DNA of 33,960 nt from Elusimicrobia bacterium CG_4_9_14_3_um_filter_62_55 (GTDB taxonomy: Bacteria > Elusimicrobiota > Elusimicrobia > UBA1565), in contig PFUL01000119.1 in NCBI GenBank assembly GCA_002790095.1, positions 1-33,960 of the forward strand, in the 5' to 3' direction. Shown piece by piece: positions 1 through 6,993 of this stretch. A program made the position numbers and the translations under genes. Within the stretch, counting starts at the first letter, position 1; every line of letters starts with the position of its first letter. The notes beneath the pieces are model-generated. The model made no database searches. It was not told the origin of the DNA and saw only the letters and a program-made list of their open reading frames with translations.

Positions 1-885
1 CAGGTAGATTTGGGTAGTCTGGACCGACTCATGCCCTAGCCAAAGAGCGATCATGGAACGATCCACGCCAGAGTGCAGCAATTCCATGGCCGCCGTGTGG
101 CGTAGGACATGCGGTGATACCCGCTTGCGCTTGATGGACGGACAGATAGCCTGCGCTGCTCGGGCGTACTTGGCCACCAGATATTGAACGCCGTCGGGGC
201 TGAATCGCCCGCCATGTCTATTGGGGAAGACGACATCGGTGGGCGCCCCGCCCCGCTCCTTTATCCAGGCCCGAAGCACGATCCGCGTGTGGCGAGTAAG
301 CGGCGTACAACGCTCCTTGCGTCCTTTGCCCCGACACCGGACATGAGCGCCTATATCCAGGCTGACATCCTCACTGCGAAGTCCGATAAGTTCCGAAAGA
401 CGAAGGCCCGTCTGAATGGCCAGCAATAAAAGGGCGTAGTCGCGGCGCCCCGTACGGGTTGCTCGATCCTGCGCCGAAAGGAACGCTTGTATTTCCGGCC
501 GCGTCAGAAAGTCGACCAACGGGTGGTCCTGTCGTTTGTCGGGGATGGCCAAGACCCGCTGGATGAGGTTGGATTGTCCCGGTTCCTGAAAAGACACATA
601 CCGAAAGAACGAGCGGATGGCGGTCAGTCGGAGATTGCGACTTTTTGCTTCGTTGCCGCGCTTCTTTTCCAGATGCTCAAGGAATGCGCCGATAAATGAC
701 GCGTCTAAATCCTCCAGGCCGAGGGACGAGGGAGGCTTCTTCAAGCGATCTTGAGCGAAGCGAAACAACAAACGGAATGTGTCGCGGTAGGATGCGATCG
801 TATGCGGGCTGGCTCGTCGTTGAGCTATGAGGCGATCGGTAAAGAACGACTGAAGCAGTGCGGGCAGAGAATCTATGGTTGTCAT
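1..885 (-). CDS. ritC: RIT tyrosine recombinase, third gene (partial at C-terminus)
   Basis: This is a phage-integrase-family tyrosine recombinase; 295 residues are visible before the window edge. I chose the ATG at 885 because it overlaps the preceding stop (ATGA) and has a GGAGG seven bases upstream. The N-terminal SAM-like core-binding domain covers about residues 1-115 (motif ASPHTIASYRDTF), and the catalytic domain follows. All catalytic positions are visible: Arg in TGLRLSEL, Lys in GKGRKER, HVLRH, the second His in LGHES, and the nucleophilic Tyr in TTQIYL at the very end. Only the short tail after Tyr is cut off. In RIT elements the three proteins are thought to act together on the element ends. 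Confidence 0.85.
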   Translation of the reverse strand, partial: MTTIDSLPALLQSFFTDRLIAQRRASPHTIASYRDTFRLLFRFAQDRLKKPPSSLGLEDLDASFIGAFLEHLEKKRGNEAKSRNLRLTAIRSFFRYVSFQEPGQSNLIQRVLAIPDKRQDHPLVDFLTRPEIQAFLSAQDRATRTGRRDYALLLLAIQTGLRLSELIGLRSEDVSLDIGAHVRCRGKGRKERCTPLTRHTRIVLRAWIKERGGAPTDVVFPNRHGGRFSPDGVQYLVAKYARAAQAICPSIKRKRVSPHVLRHTAAMELLHSGVDRSMIALWLGHESVQTTQIYL

Positions 886-1814
886 TGAGCAGCCTCCCAT
901 CGTTTTTCAAGTCGGCCCGTCGTCAACGCTAAGAGTTCCGGAACGGCGGACAAATACCAATAGGTGTCTTCCACGTGGCCATGGCCGAGGAACGTGGACA
1001 ACACCGGCAGGCGCCGCTCCACGTCGACGCCGGAGCGATACCATCCCAGCAGGGTTCTGACCGCGAATCGGTGTCGAAAATCGTGCAGCCGCGGGCCGGA
1101 ACTCGCCGAGGGCTTGCGAAGCCCGATCCGGCGTGAGAGGCGGATGAACGTCCACCGGACCATGCAATCGGTGATGGGACGCCCTTGGTCGGACAAGAAG
1201 AAGGCCCCGGAGTTGGGAAACCGATGGATAGCGTCCCGCCGTTTGACGTATCGCCGAAGCGTTCGGGCGGTAGAACGGTGCAGGGGAACGAACCGTTCCT
1301 TGCCGAACTTGGCATGTCGTATTCGCAGAAGGCCCTGAAGGATGTCTACGTCGTTGCGCTGGAGACCGATGGCTTCGCTTACGCGCAATCCGGTAACGGA
1401 CAAAAGACCCAGGAGCGTGGAGTAGGTCCAGGGCCGTAGTCCCACGCTCGAAGGAAGAGTTTTAGCCGTTTTTACCAACAGCCTGATCTCGTCATCACGA
1501 TACAGATAGGGCGTGCTCCTCGGGTAGCGGCCGGGGAACAATCCCAGGGGCGGAACTTCGGTCCGAGGATCGGTAGCGCTTCGATAGCGGGCGAACCCCC
1601 GGACGAAGCCGAGTCGCTGGCCGCATACGGCCGGATGTACACCTGGGGACTGTCTGACCCAACTCAAGGCGAGCGCCGTGGTGATATGAGAAGCCCGTTT
1701 TCGTTCCAGAAAATCCACGAACTTGCGGAGCTCAGCGCCTGCCGAGACCAGCTTGAATCCCAGGGATCGGCGCAACGCCAGGTAATCTTTGAGGGCTCTT
1801 CGCAAGGGATTCAT
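882..1814 (-). CDS. ritB: RIT tyrosine recombinase, second gene
   Basis: A tyrosine recombinase of 310 residues starting at MNPLRRALKDYLALRR. The ATG at 1814 overlaps the stop of the upstream recombinase by four bases and has GGGAGG six bases before it, so a possible TTG start 18 bases further upstream is less likely. Residues 1-100 form the DNA-binding SAM-like domain. The catalytic domain shows Arg in TGLRVSEA, Lys in KFGKERFVPL, HDFRH, LGH and Tyr in DTYWYL. The VEDTYWYL ending is typical of this recombinase subgroup. It lies between the other two trio members and must be co-translated with them. All active-site residues are present, so the protein is probably functional. Confidence 0.88.
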   Translation of the reverse strand: MNPLRRALKDYLALRRSLGFKLVSAGAELRKFVDFLERKRASHITTALALSWVRQSPGVHPAVCGQRLGFVRGFARYRSATDPRTEVPPLGLFPGRYPRSTPYLYRDDEIRLLVKTAKTLPSSVGLRPWTYSTLLGLLSVTGLRVSEAIGLQRNDVDILQGLLRIRHAKFGKERFVPLHRSTARTLRRYVKRRDAIHRFPNSGAFFLSDQGRPITDCMVRWTFIRLSRRIGLRKPSASSGPRLHDFRHRFAVRTLLGWYRSGVDVERRLPVLSTFLGHGHVEDTYWYLSAVPELLALTTGRLEKRWEAAQ

Positions 1815-3046
1815 CGTGAGCCTCCCGGCCAAGACAGAGCCAGCGGACGCAGAGATGTCAGGTCCACCTTGGCGTAAATCGAAGTAGTATCGGCGCCTCG
1901 GTGTCGTAGGAGTTGGCCGATTTCTGTCAGCGACGCTCCGCGACGCAGCATGTTTGTGGCCAGGGAATGGCGAAACAGGTGTGCTCCTTGGCGAGCGGAA
2001 GAAACGCCGGCGCGTTCCAACGCTCTCTGGACTATGTCGCCCACCGACCCGGCATGGCTAAACCCTTGGCGCGGAGCTCGGCTACGGATGAATACTCTTC
2101 GGCTTGAACACGGCGGCCGGCTCTTCTTGAGATAGCTCGCCAAGGCCCGCCCGACGTTATGGGGCATGGGCAGGCGGGCTTGCCGCCTCCCCTTCCCTCG
2201 AACGGTTATAGCGCCGGTCTCCCAGTGAAGATCGTCAAGCGTCAGGATCATGACTTCGCCCGCCCGCAGGCCCAAATGCGCCAACAACATCAAAACAGCA
2301 TAGTCGCGACGACCTATAGGCGTTCTGCGGTCACAGCCTCCAAGAACCCGTCGCACTTGGTCGGGTGATAGGAACTTGGGCAATGTCGACAGCCGCCAGG
2401 TGGCGATGGTGGGTACGCAGGCGGCCAGATCGGTTTTGACGAGATCTCGATGACGGAGGTGGCGCAGGAAAGAACGCAATGCCGACACCATGAGCCCCGC
2501 GCGCTTTGGGCAAAAATCGCGGGCATGGCGCTGGACATGCCCCGTAATGTCCGTCGCACGCAGCCGATCGAACCTGAGGGGTCTTCGTTCGAAGCGCTCA
2601 GCGAGGAACCGCCGGACGAAAGGCAGGTAGTTGGTTGCCGTCGCCTGAGACAGCCCGCGCTCGTCAAAGAGGTAGCGTTCGAAATTCTCTTCCGCGAGTT
2701 CTCGCGCATTTTTTGCGCGAGGTGGCGCTTCCGAGGGCAAAATCCCTTTATGGCGCAAGAAGGCCAGGTAACGTTTCGAAACGGAATGCTCGCCGCGCCG
2801 AACACGCCACCGCCTCTTACGAAACCGGAAGTAACAGGCGACCGTGGCCGGAGTCAGGTCCTTGGCCTGGAAACCTCGCTGTTGCAGCCATTGGCTGAGG
2901 ACCGCCACCCATCGGATCTGCCAGGTGGCGTATACCGGGTAATAACCCTGCTCATGCAAAAGAGCGGCGTATTCGTCGGAGTAAGGGCCCAATGGGCCCT
3001 CGTGCATGTATGTACGGATTTTGGGATTAAGGAATTCATGGGCCAT
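1811..3046 (-). CDS. ritA: RIT tyrosine recombinase, first gene
   Basis: A tyrosine recombinase of 411 residues, the longest of the trio, with an additional N-terminal segment of about 100 residues before the SAM-like domain. The ATG at 3046 (MAHEFLNPK) is chosen because an AAGGAG sequence ends six bases upstream; the frame stays open further upstream but only through the element end. Catalytic residues are visible: Arg in LGLRAGEV, Lys in GKGRRQA, HLFRH, LRHRG in place of the usual LGH, and Tyr in DTTSIYAKV. The first gene of the trio sits next to the repeat array at the element end, where recombinase binding and the promoter of the operon should overlap. The Gly-to-Arg change in the second His motif is also seen in some active family members. 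Confidence 0.87.
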   Translation of the reverse strand: MAHEFLNPKIRTYMHEGPLGPYSDEYAALLHEQGYYPVYATWQIRWVAVLSQWLQQRGFQAKDLTPATVACYFRFRKRRWRVRRGEHSVSKRYLAFLRHKGILPSEAPPRAKNARELAEENFERYLFDERGLSQATATNYLPFVRRFLAERFERRPLRFDRLRATDITGHVQRHARDFCPKRAGLMVSALRSFLRHLRHRDLVKTDLAACVPTIATWRLSTLPKFLSPDQVRRVLGGCDRRTPIGRRDYAVLMLLAHLGLRAGEVMILTLDDLHWETGAITVRGKGRRQARLPMPHNVGRALASYLKKSRPPCSSRRVFIRSRAPRQGFSHAGSVGDIVQRALERAGVSSARQGAHLFRHSLATNMLRRGASLTEIGQLLRHRGADTTSIYAKVDLTSLRPLALSWPGGSR

Positions 3047-3091
3047 ATTCTTCTCCTTATTCATTGGGATTACTGATGAGAAGAACAAAAA

Positions 3092-3176
3092 ACTATGCCG
3101 AGTCACCAAGCCTAAAACTGCGGCCTTCCGACGGAGAGCCCCAGGCAACTCGGCATAGTCCTGAACCCGGCATAGT
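3092..3176. repeat. Terminal repeat array of the RIT element
   Basis: Twelve bases ACTATGCCGAGT at 3092-3103 are repeated exactly in inverted orientation at 3148-3159. A third, shorter copy (CGGCATAGT) lies at 3168-3176 in direct orientation to the second, with 8 bases between them. The outermost copy coincides with the end of the interrupted host gene. Such arrays are what tyrosine recombinases bind; I infer that they mark the element end and its recombinase-binding sites. Confidence 0.7.
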
Positions 3177-3885
3177 GGCGCAGCACGTGCGGCGAGACGC
3201 GGCGCGTTACCCCTGCTTGGCGGGCGTAGTCTTTGAGCCGCCGCCATAGGTGGGTGCGGCGCAGAGGTCCGCCGCGGGCAGTCAGAAACAGGACGCCGGC
3301 GATCTCCGGAAAGCGTCGCCTTCTAAGGGCGCGGTAGCGCTCCAGCGCCTGGCCGGCGCGGCGACCGAAGGGAACGATGCGCTCGCGACCGCCCTTGCCG
3401 CGCACGCGCAAAGTTCCCGTGTCGAGTTCGATCTGCCCGGCCTCGAGGCAGACGAGTTCGCTGATCCTTAAGCCCGTCGCGTAGAGGAGCTCGAGGATCG
3501 CCTTGTCGCGGATGTGGACGAAGCGAGGACCTCCGGGCTGTTCCAATAGGCGGGTGATCTCATCGCGGGTCAAGGGCTCGGGCAGCTTTGGCCGGAGCCT
3601 GGGGAGTGGGATTCCAACGGTCGGATCGACCGCTCCCAGGAATCGGTAGAAGTGTCGCAAGGCGATGATGGCCTGATGGATGCCACCCGGGCCGAGGCCG
3701 TTTCGCTGCCGGCTTTTCAGGTAGTCGCGCACGGCCTTCTGGTCGGCTTTTTCAGGAGTGCGGCCCCGGCCTTGGAGGTGGGTCAGATAGGCACGGACCG
3801 CGTAGCCGTAGGTCTCGACTGAACGTGGGGCGAGCCAGCGTTGCTCGGCGAGGTGCGCCAGAAAGGCGTCGAGACGAGAATCCAC
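3112..3885 (-). pseudogene. Xer-like tyrosine recombinase interrupted by the RIT element
   Basis: A XerC/XerD-type recombinase reading from a GTG at 3885 (preceded by GAGG). The SAM-like domain (about residues 1-90, motif RSVETYGYAVRAYL) and most of the catalytic domain are intact: Arg in TGLRISEL, Lys in GKGGRER and HVLRH near residue 237. Directly after HVLRH the sequence changes; 20 foreign residues encoded by the element end follow to a stop at 3112. A complete Xer protein has about 300 residues, so the second His motif and the nucleophilic Tyr are missing and the product should be inactive. The missing tail is expected beyond the other end of the element, outside the window. It could be the chromosomal dimer-resolution recombinase or belong to an older mobile element. 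Confidence 0.85.
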
Positions 3886-3938
3886 GGCCTCATGACCTTA
3901 CCGTGGCTTGCCGAGGAAAGCAAGTGGAGCGCCGAGCT

Positions 3939-3969
3939 GGCAGTAGTCAAGGATTCCTTGACTACTGCC
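3939..3969. repeat. 31-bp perfect palindrome
   Basis: Two 15-base arms (GGCAGTAGTCAAGGA and its exact complement) are separated by a single T at 3954. It lies 54 bases upstream of the Xer-like gene. No T-tract follows on either strand, so a plain terminator is unlikely. Possible roles are a recombinase or regulator binding site, or a cruciform-forming repeat. Confidence 0.85.
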
Positions 3970-3983
3970 ATTACGGCAGAATA

Positions 3984-4020
3984 TTGGCCCTGTTTCGCGC
4001 GACGTTGGCCCGTGTCGCGC
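3984..4020. repeat. Imperfect tandem direct repeat
   Basis: TTGGCCCTGTTTCGCGC (3984-4000) is followed by TTGGCCCGTGTCGCGC (4005-4020), a 21-base period close to two helical turns. It lies just behind the palindrome, upstream of the Xer-like gene. The spacing suits binding of one protein twice on the same DNA face, but no factor can be named. Confidence 0.55.
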
Positions 4021-4066
4021 TTTCCGGTACGTGGGCGGGGATGTCCTAGGGTTTGCTATTTCGCGC

Positions 4067-4102
4067 ATTCGGGCATCCGAGATACCCGAATCCGCGTTTT
4101 TT
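4067..4102 (+). terminator. Terminator-like hairpin with T-run
   Basis: ATTCGGG (4067-4073) pairs with CCCGAAT (4085-4091); five bases later a run of six T (4097-4102) follows on the plus strand. No plus-strand gene ends just before it, so it may be left over from a deleted gene. The stem is only 7 bp with an 11-base loop. Confidence 0.35.
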
Positions 4103-4165
4103 CAAACTTCCGGTTTACCCGTTAGCAAATCCGTTAGCAGAAATTCCGCTTCACGACGGGCGGAC

Positions 4166-4214
4166 GCCGCGTTGCCAAGGTAGAGACGGCCGTTCGATTC
4201 CGCTCGCCCGCTCC
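4166..4214 (+). pseudogene. Decayed 3' half of a tRNA-Gly(GCC)-like gene
   Basis: TTGCCAA (4172-4178) has the form of an anticodon loop with GCC. After the 3' side of a weak stem and a four-base variable loop come GGCCG-TTCGATT-CCGCT (4188-4204), a T-arm with the consensus T-loop and four of five stem pairs (one G-U, one C-C mismatch). It is followed by CGCCCGCTCC (4205-4214), matching the 3' acceptor strand, discriminator and CC of many bacterial tRNA-Gly. The D-arm and the 5' acceptor strand are not found upstream, and the final A of CCA is absent. Spacing of the parts fits tRNA geometry. Integrating elements often leave such tRNA 3' ends, which fits the neighbouring recombinase gene. Confidence 0.45.
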
Positions 4215-4271
4215 CGCAAACAAGGGCGCGCGCGTACCTGCACGTTGTCGCCTAAGCCGCTAGCCGCCGCA

Positions 4272-4364
4272 GAGTCGTGGATGCTTCGGCAACGGGTCCT
4301 ATGGGAGCGCCGCTTGGACCGACTCGATGCCTATCTGATTAAACTCAAGGAGCAAAGGAAATGA
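4272..4364 (+). pseudogene. C-terminal remnant of an ArsR-family regulator
   Basis: The last 30 residues, ESWMLRQRVLWERRLDRL followed by [12 protein letters not shown], match the characteristic C-terminus of ArsR regulators that are paired with SRPBCC/AHSA1 genes. The stop overlaps the start of the next gene (ATGA), the usual arrangement of that pair. The winged-helix DNA-binding part is absent: the upstream open frame is unrelated and contains tRNA-like sequence. The 5' part was therefore probably lost in a rearrangement. Without its regulator and native promoter the downstream gene may be uncontrolled or silent. Confidence 0.65.
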
Positions 4365-4861
4365 TCCGAACTGATTCCAACCTCGATTTGGTTCTCGAAC
4401 GCGTCGTTGATGTCCCCTGCGAACTCGTATGGGAGGCTTGGACGAAGCCGGAGCACATAAAGGAATGGTTCACTCCCGCGCCGTGGAAAACGGTCGACTG
4501 CGAAATCGACCTGCGCCCGGGCGGCGCCTTCAAGACCGTCATGCAGTCGCCTGAGGGACAAAGGTTTCCGAACGAAGGCTGCTTTCTGGAAATCGTCCCG
4601 AATTCCAAGCTCGTTTGGACAAGCTCTTTGCTCGCAAACTATCGGCCCGCCAATCTCACCGCCAAACCCGGACATGAGTGCGAAGAACTGGCCATGACCG
4701 CGATAATCCTGCTTGAGCCGCATGGGAAGAAGACGAAATACACGGCGATCGCCCTGCATGGAGATTCCGAGACCCGCAAGCGGCACGCCGATATGGGATT
4801 TAAGGACGGCTGGGGCAAAGCGCTCGATCAGTTGGTCGAGCACATGAAGACCTTGCGCTGA
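4361..4861 (+). CDS. SRPBCC (AHSA1-type) ligand-binding-fold protein
   Basis: A protein of 166 residues of the SRPBCC superfamily (Activator of Hsp90 ATPase homologue 1-like). The family start is clear: about residues 8-35 read [18 protein letters not shown], then [12 protein letters not shown], followed by the conserved RPGGAF (residues 51-56) and the C-terminal helix [16 protein letters not shown] that closes the hydrophobic pocket. The length is usual. Members of this subgroup usually sit behind an ArsR regulator, and here only its tail remains, overlapping the ATG. The ligand is unknown for this subgroup, and no catalytic residues can be assigned. Confidence 0.85.
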   Translation: MIRTDSNLDLVLERVVDVPCELVWEAWTKPEHIKEWFTPAPWKTVDCEIDLRPGGAFKTVMQSPEGQRFPNEGCFLEIVPNSKLVWTSSLLANYRPANLTAKPGHECEELAMTAIILLEPHGKKTKYTAIALHGDSETRKRHADMGFKDGWGKALDQLVEHMKTLR

Positions 4862-4868
4862 CGACTTT

Positions 4869-5060
4869 CTATCGAGGAAAGATCTGCTCCATCGCCCGGC
4901 GCGAGCCTTCCTCTTGGTCGCGCCGCGCCTCCTCGTCGCGCCCCATCGCGCGAAGCATCAAGGCCGCCTCCGCGCGCTCGCGCACGGCGCGCCGCAGCGG
5001 GGCGGTCCCGACTGCCTCGGCGTCGGCGGGCGCCAAGGCAAGGGAGATCGGCGTCCGCAC
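4869..5060 (-). CDS. Possible small protein or TPR-like gene remnant
   Basis: A minus-strand frame of 63 residues from a GTG, largely Ala/Arg/Glu-rich and predicted helical; EAALMLRAMGRDEEARR looks like a TPR-type helix pair. There is no clear ribosome-binding site, and the frame lies between two plus-strand genes. It may be the tail of a decayed gene or a chance frame in GC-rich DNA. Confidence 0.25.
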   Translation of the reverse strand: MRTPISLALAPADAEAVGTAPLRRAVRERAEAALMLRAMGRDEEARRDQEEGSRRAMEQIFPR

Positions 5061-5095
5061 TCATGACCTCGGTCCATTTTTTGTATTCTCGCGCC

Positions 5096-6340
5096 GTGAA
5101 CCTTTTTGACACCGCGGCCATACTCACCGTTTTAGCCGCGGCATTCGGCGTCTTCAACGAACGCGTTTTGCGCCTCCCGTCGACGATCGGGACAATGCTG
5201 ATCGCTCTGTCCGTTTCCCTGCTGGCCGTGCTCCTCGACGGCTTGTTTCCTTTCTGGGGACTGCGCGCCTCCTTTGATGGTTTTTTACTGGGCATCGATT
5301 TCAATCGCACTTTGATGCAGGGCATGCTCAGCTTTCTGCTCTTCGCGGGGGCTCTTCATGTGGACTTGGAGCAGCTGCTGAAGCGACGCTGGGTCATCCT
5401 GTCCTTGGCCGTATTCGGGGTTCTCATCTCGACGGCGATCGTCGGCGCCGCGACCTATTTTCTGCTGCGCCTGGCGGGATTCGCGACGCCGCCGACGCTG
5501 TGCCTGGTTTTCGGGGCGCTCATCTCCCCGACCGATCCTGTGGCCGTTTTGGGCCTGCTCAAGGAAATGAAGGCCTCCCCGGAATTGGAGGCCCAAATAG
5601 CCGGGGAATCCCTGTTTAACGACGGCATCGGCGTCGTCGTTTTTCTGGCCGCCGTCGCCTTGGCGGGGCTGGCGCCGGGGCAGGCGGAGTTGACGGCCTC
5701 GGGCGTCGCCGCGCTTTTCATGCGCGAGGTCTTGGGGGGCATCGCGTTGGGACTGCTCAGCGGCTTTCTCGCCTACCGCGCCTTACTGGCGGTGAAAAAT
5801 CACTCCTTGGAACTGCTCATCACTTTGGCCCTGGTATTGGGCTGCTATTCGCTGTGCATACACCTGCACGCCTCGGGACCGATCGCCGTCGTTTTGGCCG
5901 GTCTTTTCATCGGCAATCACGGCAAACGCTTCGCGATGAGCGAAGACGGTGCGCGCCGCATCGGCGATTTCTGGAATCTGCTCGATGAGTTTCTAAACGC
6001 CCTCTTGTTTCTGCTCGTCGGGCTCGAAATTTTTATCGTGCATCCCACCGCTCCTGAAATCGCCGCAGGCTTGGTCGCCATTCCCGTCGTATTGCTCGCC
6101 CGCTTCGCTGCGGTGGGCCTGCCGATTTCCGCCCTGAACCTGCAGCGCGAGTTCGCGCCGGGCATTATCCCCATTCTCACCTGGGGGGGCCTGCGCGGAG
6201 GCATCTCGGTGGCCCTGGCCCTCTCCCTTCCCGAGTTTCCGGGCAAGCGGCTTCTGCTGACGGCCACCTTCGCGGTGGTGCTGTTCTCGGTGCTGGTGCA
6301 GGGCTTAAGCATCGGACGCCTGGTGCGCCGCTACCGCTGA
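5096..6340 (+). CDS. CPA1-family Na+/H+ antiporter (NhaP type)
   Basis: An inner-membrane cation/proton antiporter of 414 residues from the GTG at 5096; an in-frame ATG at 5063 would add 11 residues, but neither start has a good ribosome-binding site. About 12 hydrophobic segments are visible. The CPA1 ion-site motifs are present: SPTDPVA (residues 144-150) and ESLFND (171-176), whose Asp and Asn-Asp residues bind the cation and proton. GLRGGISVALALSL near the C-terminus is another family hallmark. The protein ends soon after the last helix, so it lacks the long cytoplasmic regulatory tail of eukaryotic NHEs. It should export Na+ (or K+) for pH and salt homeostasis. It is transcribed alone. 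Confidence 0.9.
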   Translation: MNLFDTAAILTVLAAAFGVFNERVLRLPSTIGTMLIALSVSLLAVLLDGLFPFWGLRASFDGFLLGIDFNRTLMQGMLSFLLFAGALHVDLEQLLKRRWVILSLAVFGVLISTAIVGAATYFLLRLAGFATPPTLCLVFGALISPTDPVAVLGLLKEMKASPELEAQIAGESLFNDGIGVVVFLAAVALAGLAPGQAELTASGVAALFMREVLGGIALGLLSGFLAYRALLAVKNHSLELLITLALVLGCYSLCIHLHASGPIAVVLAGLFIGNHGKRFAMSEDGARRIGDFWNLLDEFLNALLFLLVGLEIFIVHPTAPEIAAGLVAIPVVLLARFAAVGLPISALNLQREFAPGIIPILTWGGLRGGISVALALSLPEFPGKRLLLTATFAVVLFSVLVQGLSIGRLVRRYR

Positions 6341-6385
6341 GCAGGGCCGGCCCGAAGGGCCAGTACCCTCGGTGAAGCCCCCGGC

Positions 6386-6907
6386 CTATTCCCCGCGGAT
6401 GACGATCACGCCGCAGGCGATGCGCCCGCCCGCGTTGCCCACCGGCTGACTGAAGTCATCCTCTTTCTCGTGCAAGACGATCGAGCGTCCGGCGACGGCG
6501 ATCTTCCCTTTGAGGGCTGCCTTGGGCAAAGAGGCCGTAAACGCCACCTTGCCATCCTGGACCGCCACATTGCCGAGGTCGCCAGGATGCGCCTTCTTGG
6601 CGTCCTTGAGCGCGTGGCCGTGGGGGGCGCCCTTGGGGTTGTAGTGGCCGCCCGCGGCCTTGCCCAAGTCCGAGCAATCCCCGAACTCGTGGATGTGCAG
6701 CGCGTGCATGCGGCCGGGAACGCCGGTCAAGGTTACAGTGACCTTCAGGCCGCCCTTCACGTCCTTGAAGCGCGCAGTGCCTGAGATCGGGGAGCCTTCG
6801 GCCGTGCCTTGAAAGCGCGCGACGCCGATCTCCTTTTTAGACTCGCGCGCGTGAGCGCCTGCGGCGCTGAGGAGAAATCCTGCGACGATGAGATTGATTG
6901 TTATCAT
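6386..6907 (-). CDS. sodC: Cu/Zn superoxide dismutase, exported
   Basis: A periplasmic Cu/Zn superoxide dismutase of 173 residues that converts superoxide to oxygen and peroxide. The ATG at 6907 gives a good signal peptide (INLIVAGFLLSAAGAHA, cut near residue 20); longer in-frame starts run into the neighbouring rhodanese gene. Metal ligands are visible: HIHEFGDC (His71, His73), GGHYNP (His88), PHGHA (His96), HPGDLGN (His107, Asp110) and VLHE (His146). Cys78 and Cys165 can form the conserved disulphide. It lies downstream of the rhodanese gene on the same strand but with a hairpin between them, so it may have its own promoter in the 86-base gap. Confidence 0.93.
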   Translation of the reverse strand: MITINLIVAGFLLSAAGAHARESKKEIGVARFQGTAEGSPISGTARFKDVKGGLKVTVTLTGVPGRMHALHIHEFGDCSDLGKAAGGHYNPKGAPHGHALKDAKKAHPGDLGNVAVQDGKVAFTASLPKAALKGKIAVAGRSIVLHEKEDDFSQPVGNAGGRIACGVIVIRGE

Positions 6908-6954
6908 GGTATTTCTTGGGACCCACCCGCACTTACTTTTGCGTGCCGCAAGAA

Positions 6955-6983
6955 CGCGACGGCGTCGAGAACCCGCCGTCGCG
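6955..6983 (-). terminator. Hairpin behind the rhodanese gene
   Basis: CGCGACGGCG (6955-6964) pairs perfectly with CGCCGTCGCG (6974-6983), a 10-bp stem and 9-base loop located 11 bases past the rhodanese stop. A second small palindrome, TTGCGTGCCGCAA, lies at 6939-6951. There is no real T-run, so it may only partly stop transcription into sodC. Confidence 0.5.
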
Positions 6984-6993
6984 CCCCGTCGGA

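Larger units (their letters stand above)
1..3176 (-). mobile_element. RIT (recombinase-in-trio) element, one end outside the window
   Basis: Three consecutive tyrosine recombinase genes lie on the minus strand, each overlapping the next by ATGA. This arrangement defines the RIT family. The near end is placed at about 3176 because the Xer-like reading frame coming from the right is conserved up to its HVLRH motif (codons ending at 3175) and then changes to unrelated sequence. Three copies of the 9-bp motif CGGCATAGT sit at this end (3092-3100 inverted, 3151-3159 and 3168-3176 direct). The other end lies beyond position 1, so the inverted counterpart cannot be seen. RIT elements are known as site-specific elements of about 3-3.5 kb carrying only these three genes, and the visible length agrees. 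Confidence 0.8.
3886..4271. other. Gene-free mosaic stretch between Xer-like gene and arsR remnant
   Basis: I see no convincing coding sequence here. The stretch contains a 31-bp palindrome, an imperfect tandem repeat, a terminator-like hairpin, a short direct repeat (CCGTTAGCA at 4119-4127 and 4131-4139) and a tRNA-like fragment. An open frame (4053-4364) crosses part of it but only its end, the arsR tail, resembles protein. The patchwork suggests repeated recombination at this spot. Confidence 0.6.

Noticed and set aside
4166-4214. A complete, functional tRNA gene
   Set aside because: The D-arm and 5' acceptor strand are missing and the anticodon stem pairs poorly; only a decayed 3' half is supported.
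4828-5325. A 165-codon minus-strand frame overlapping the antiporter start
   Set aside because: Lys/Arg/Ser-rich, no motif, and it overlaps the antiporter gene.
6350-6362. GGCCC-GAA-GGGCC hairpin between the antiporter and sodC as a terminator
   Set aside because: Only a 5-bp stem and no T-run on either strand; it could arise by chance in such GC-rich DNA.
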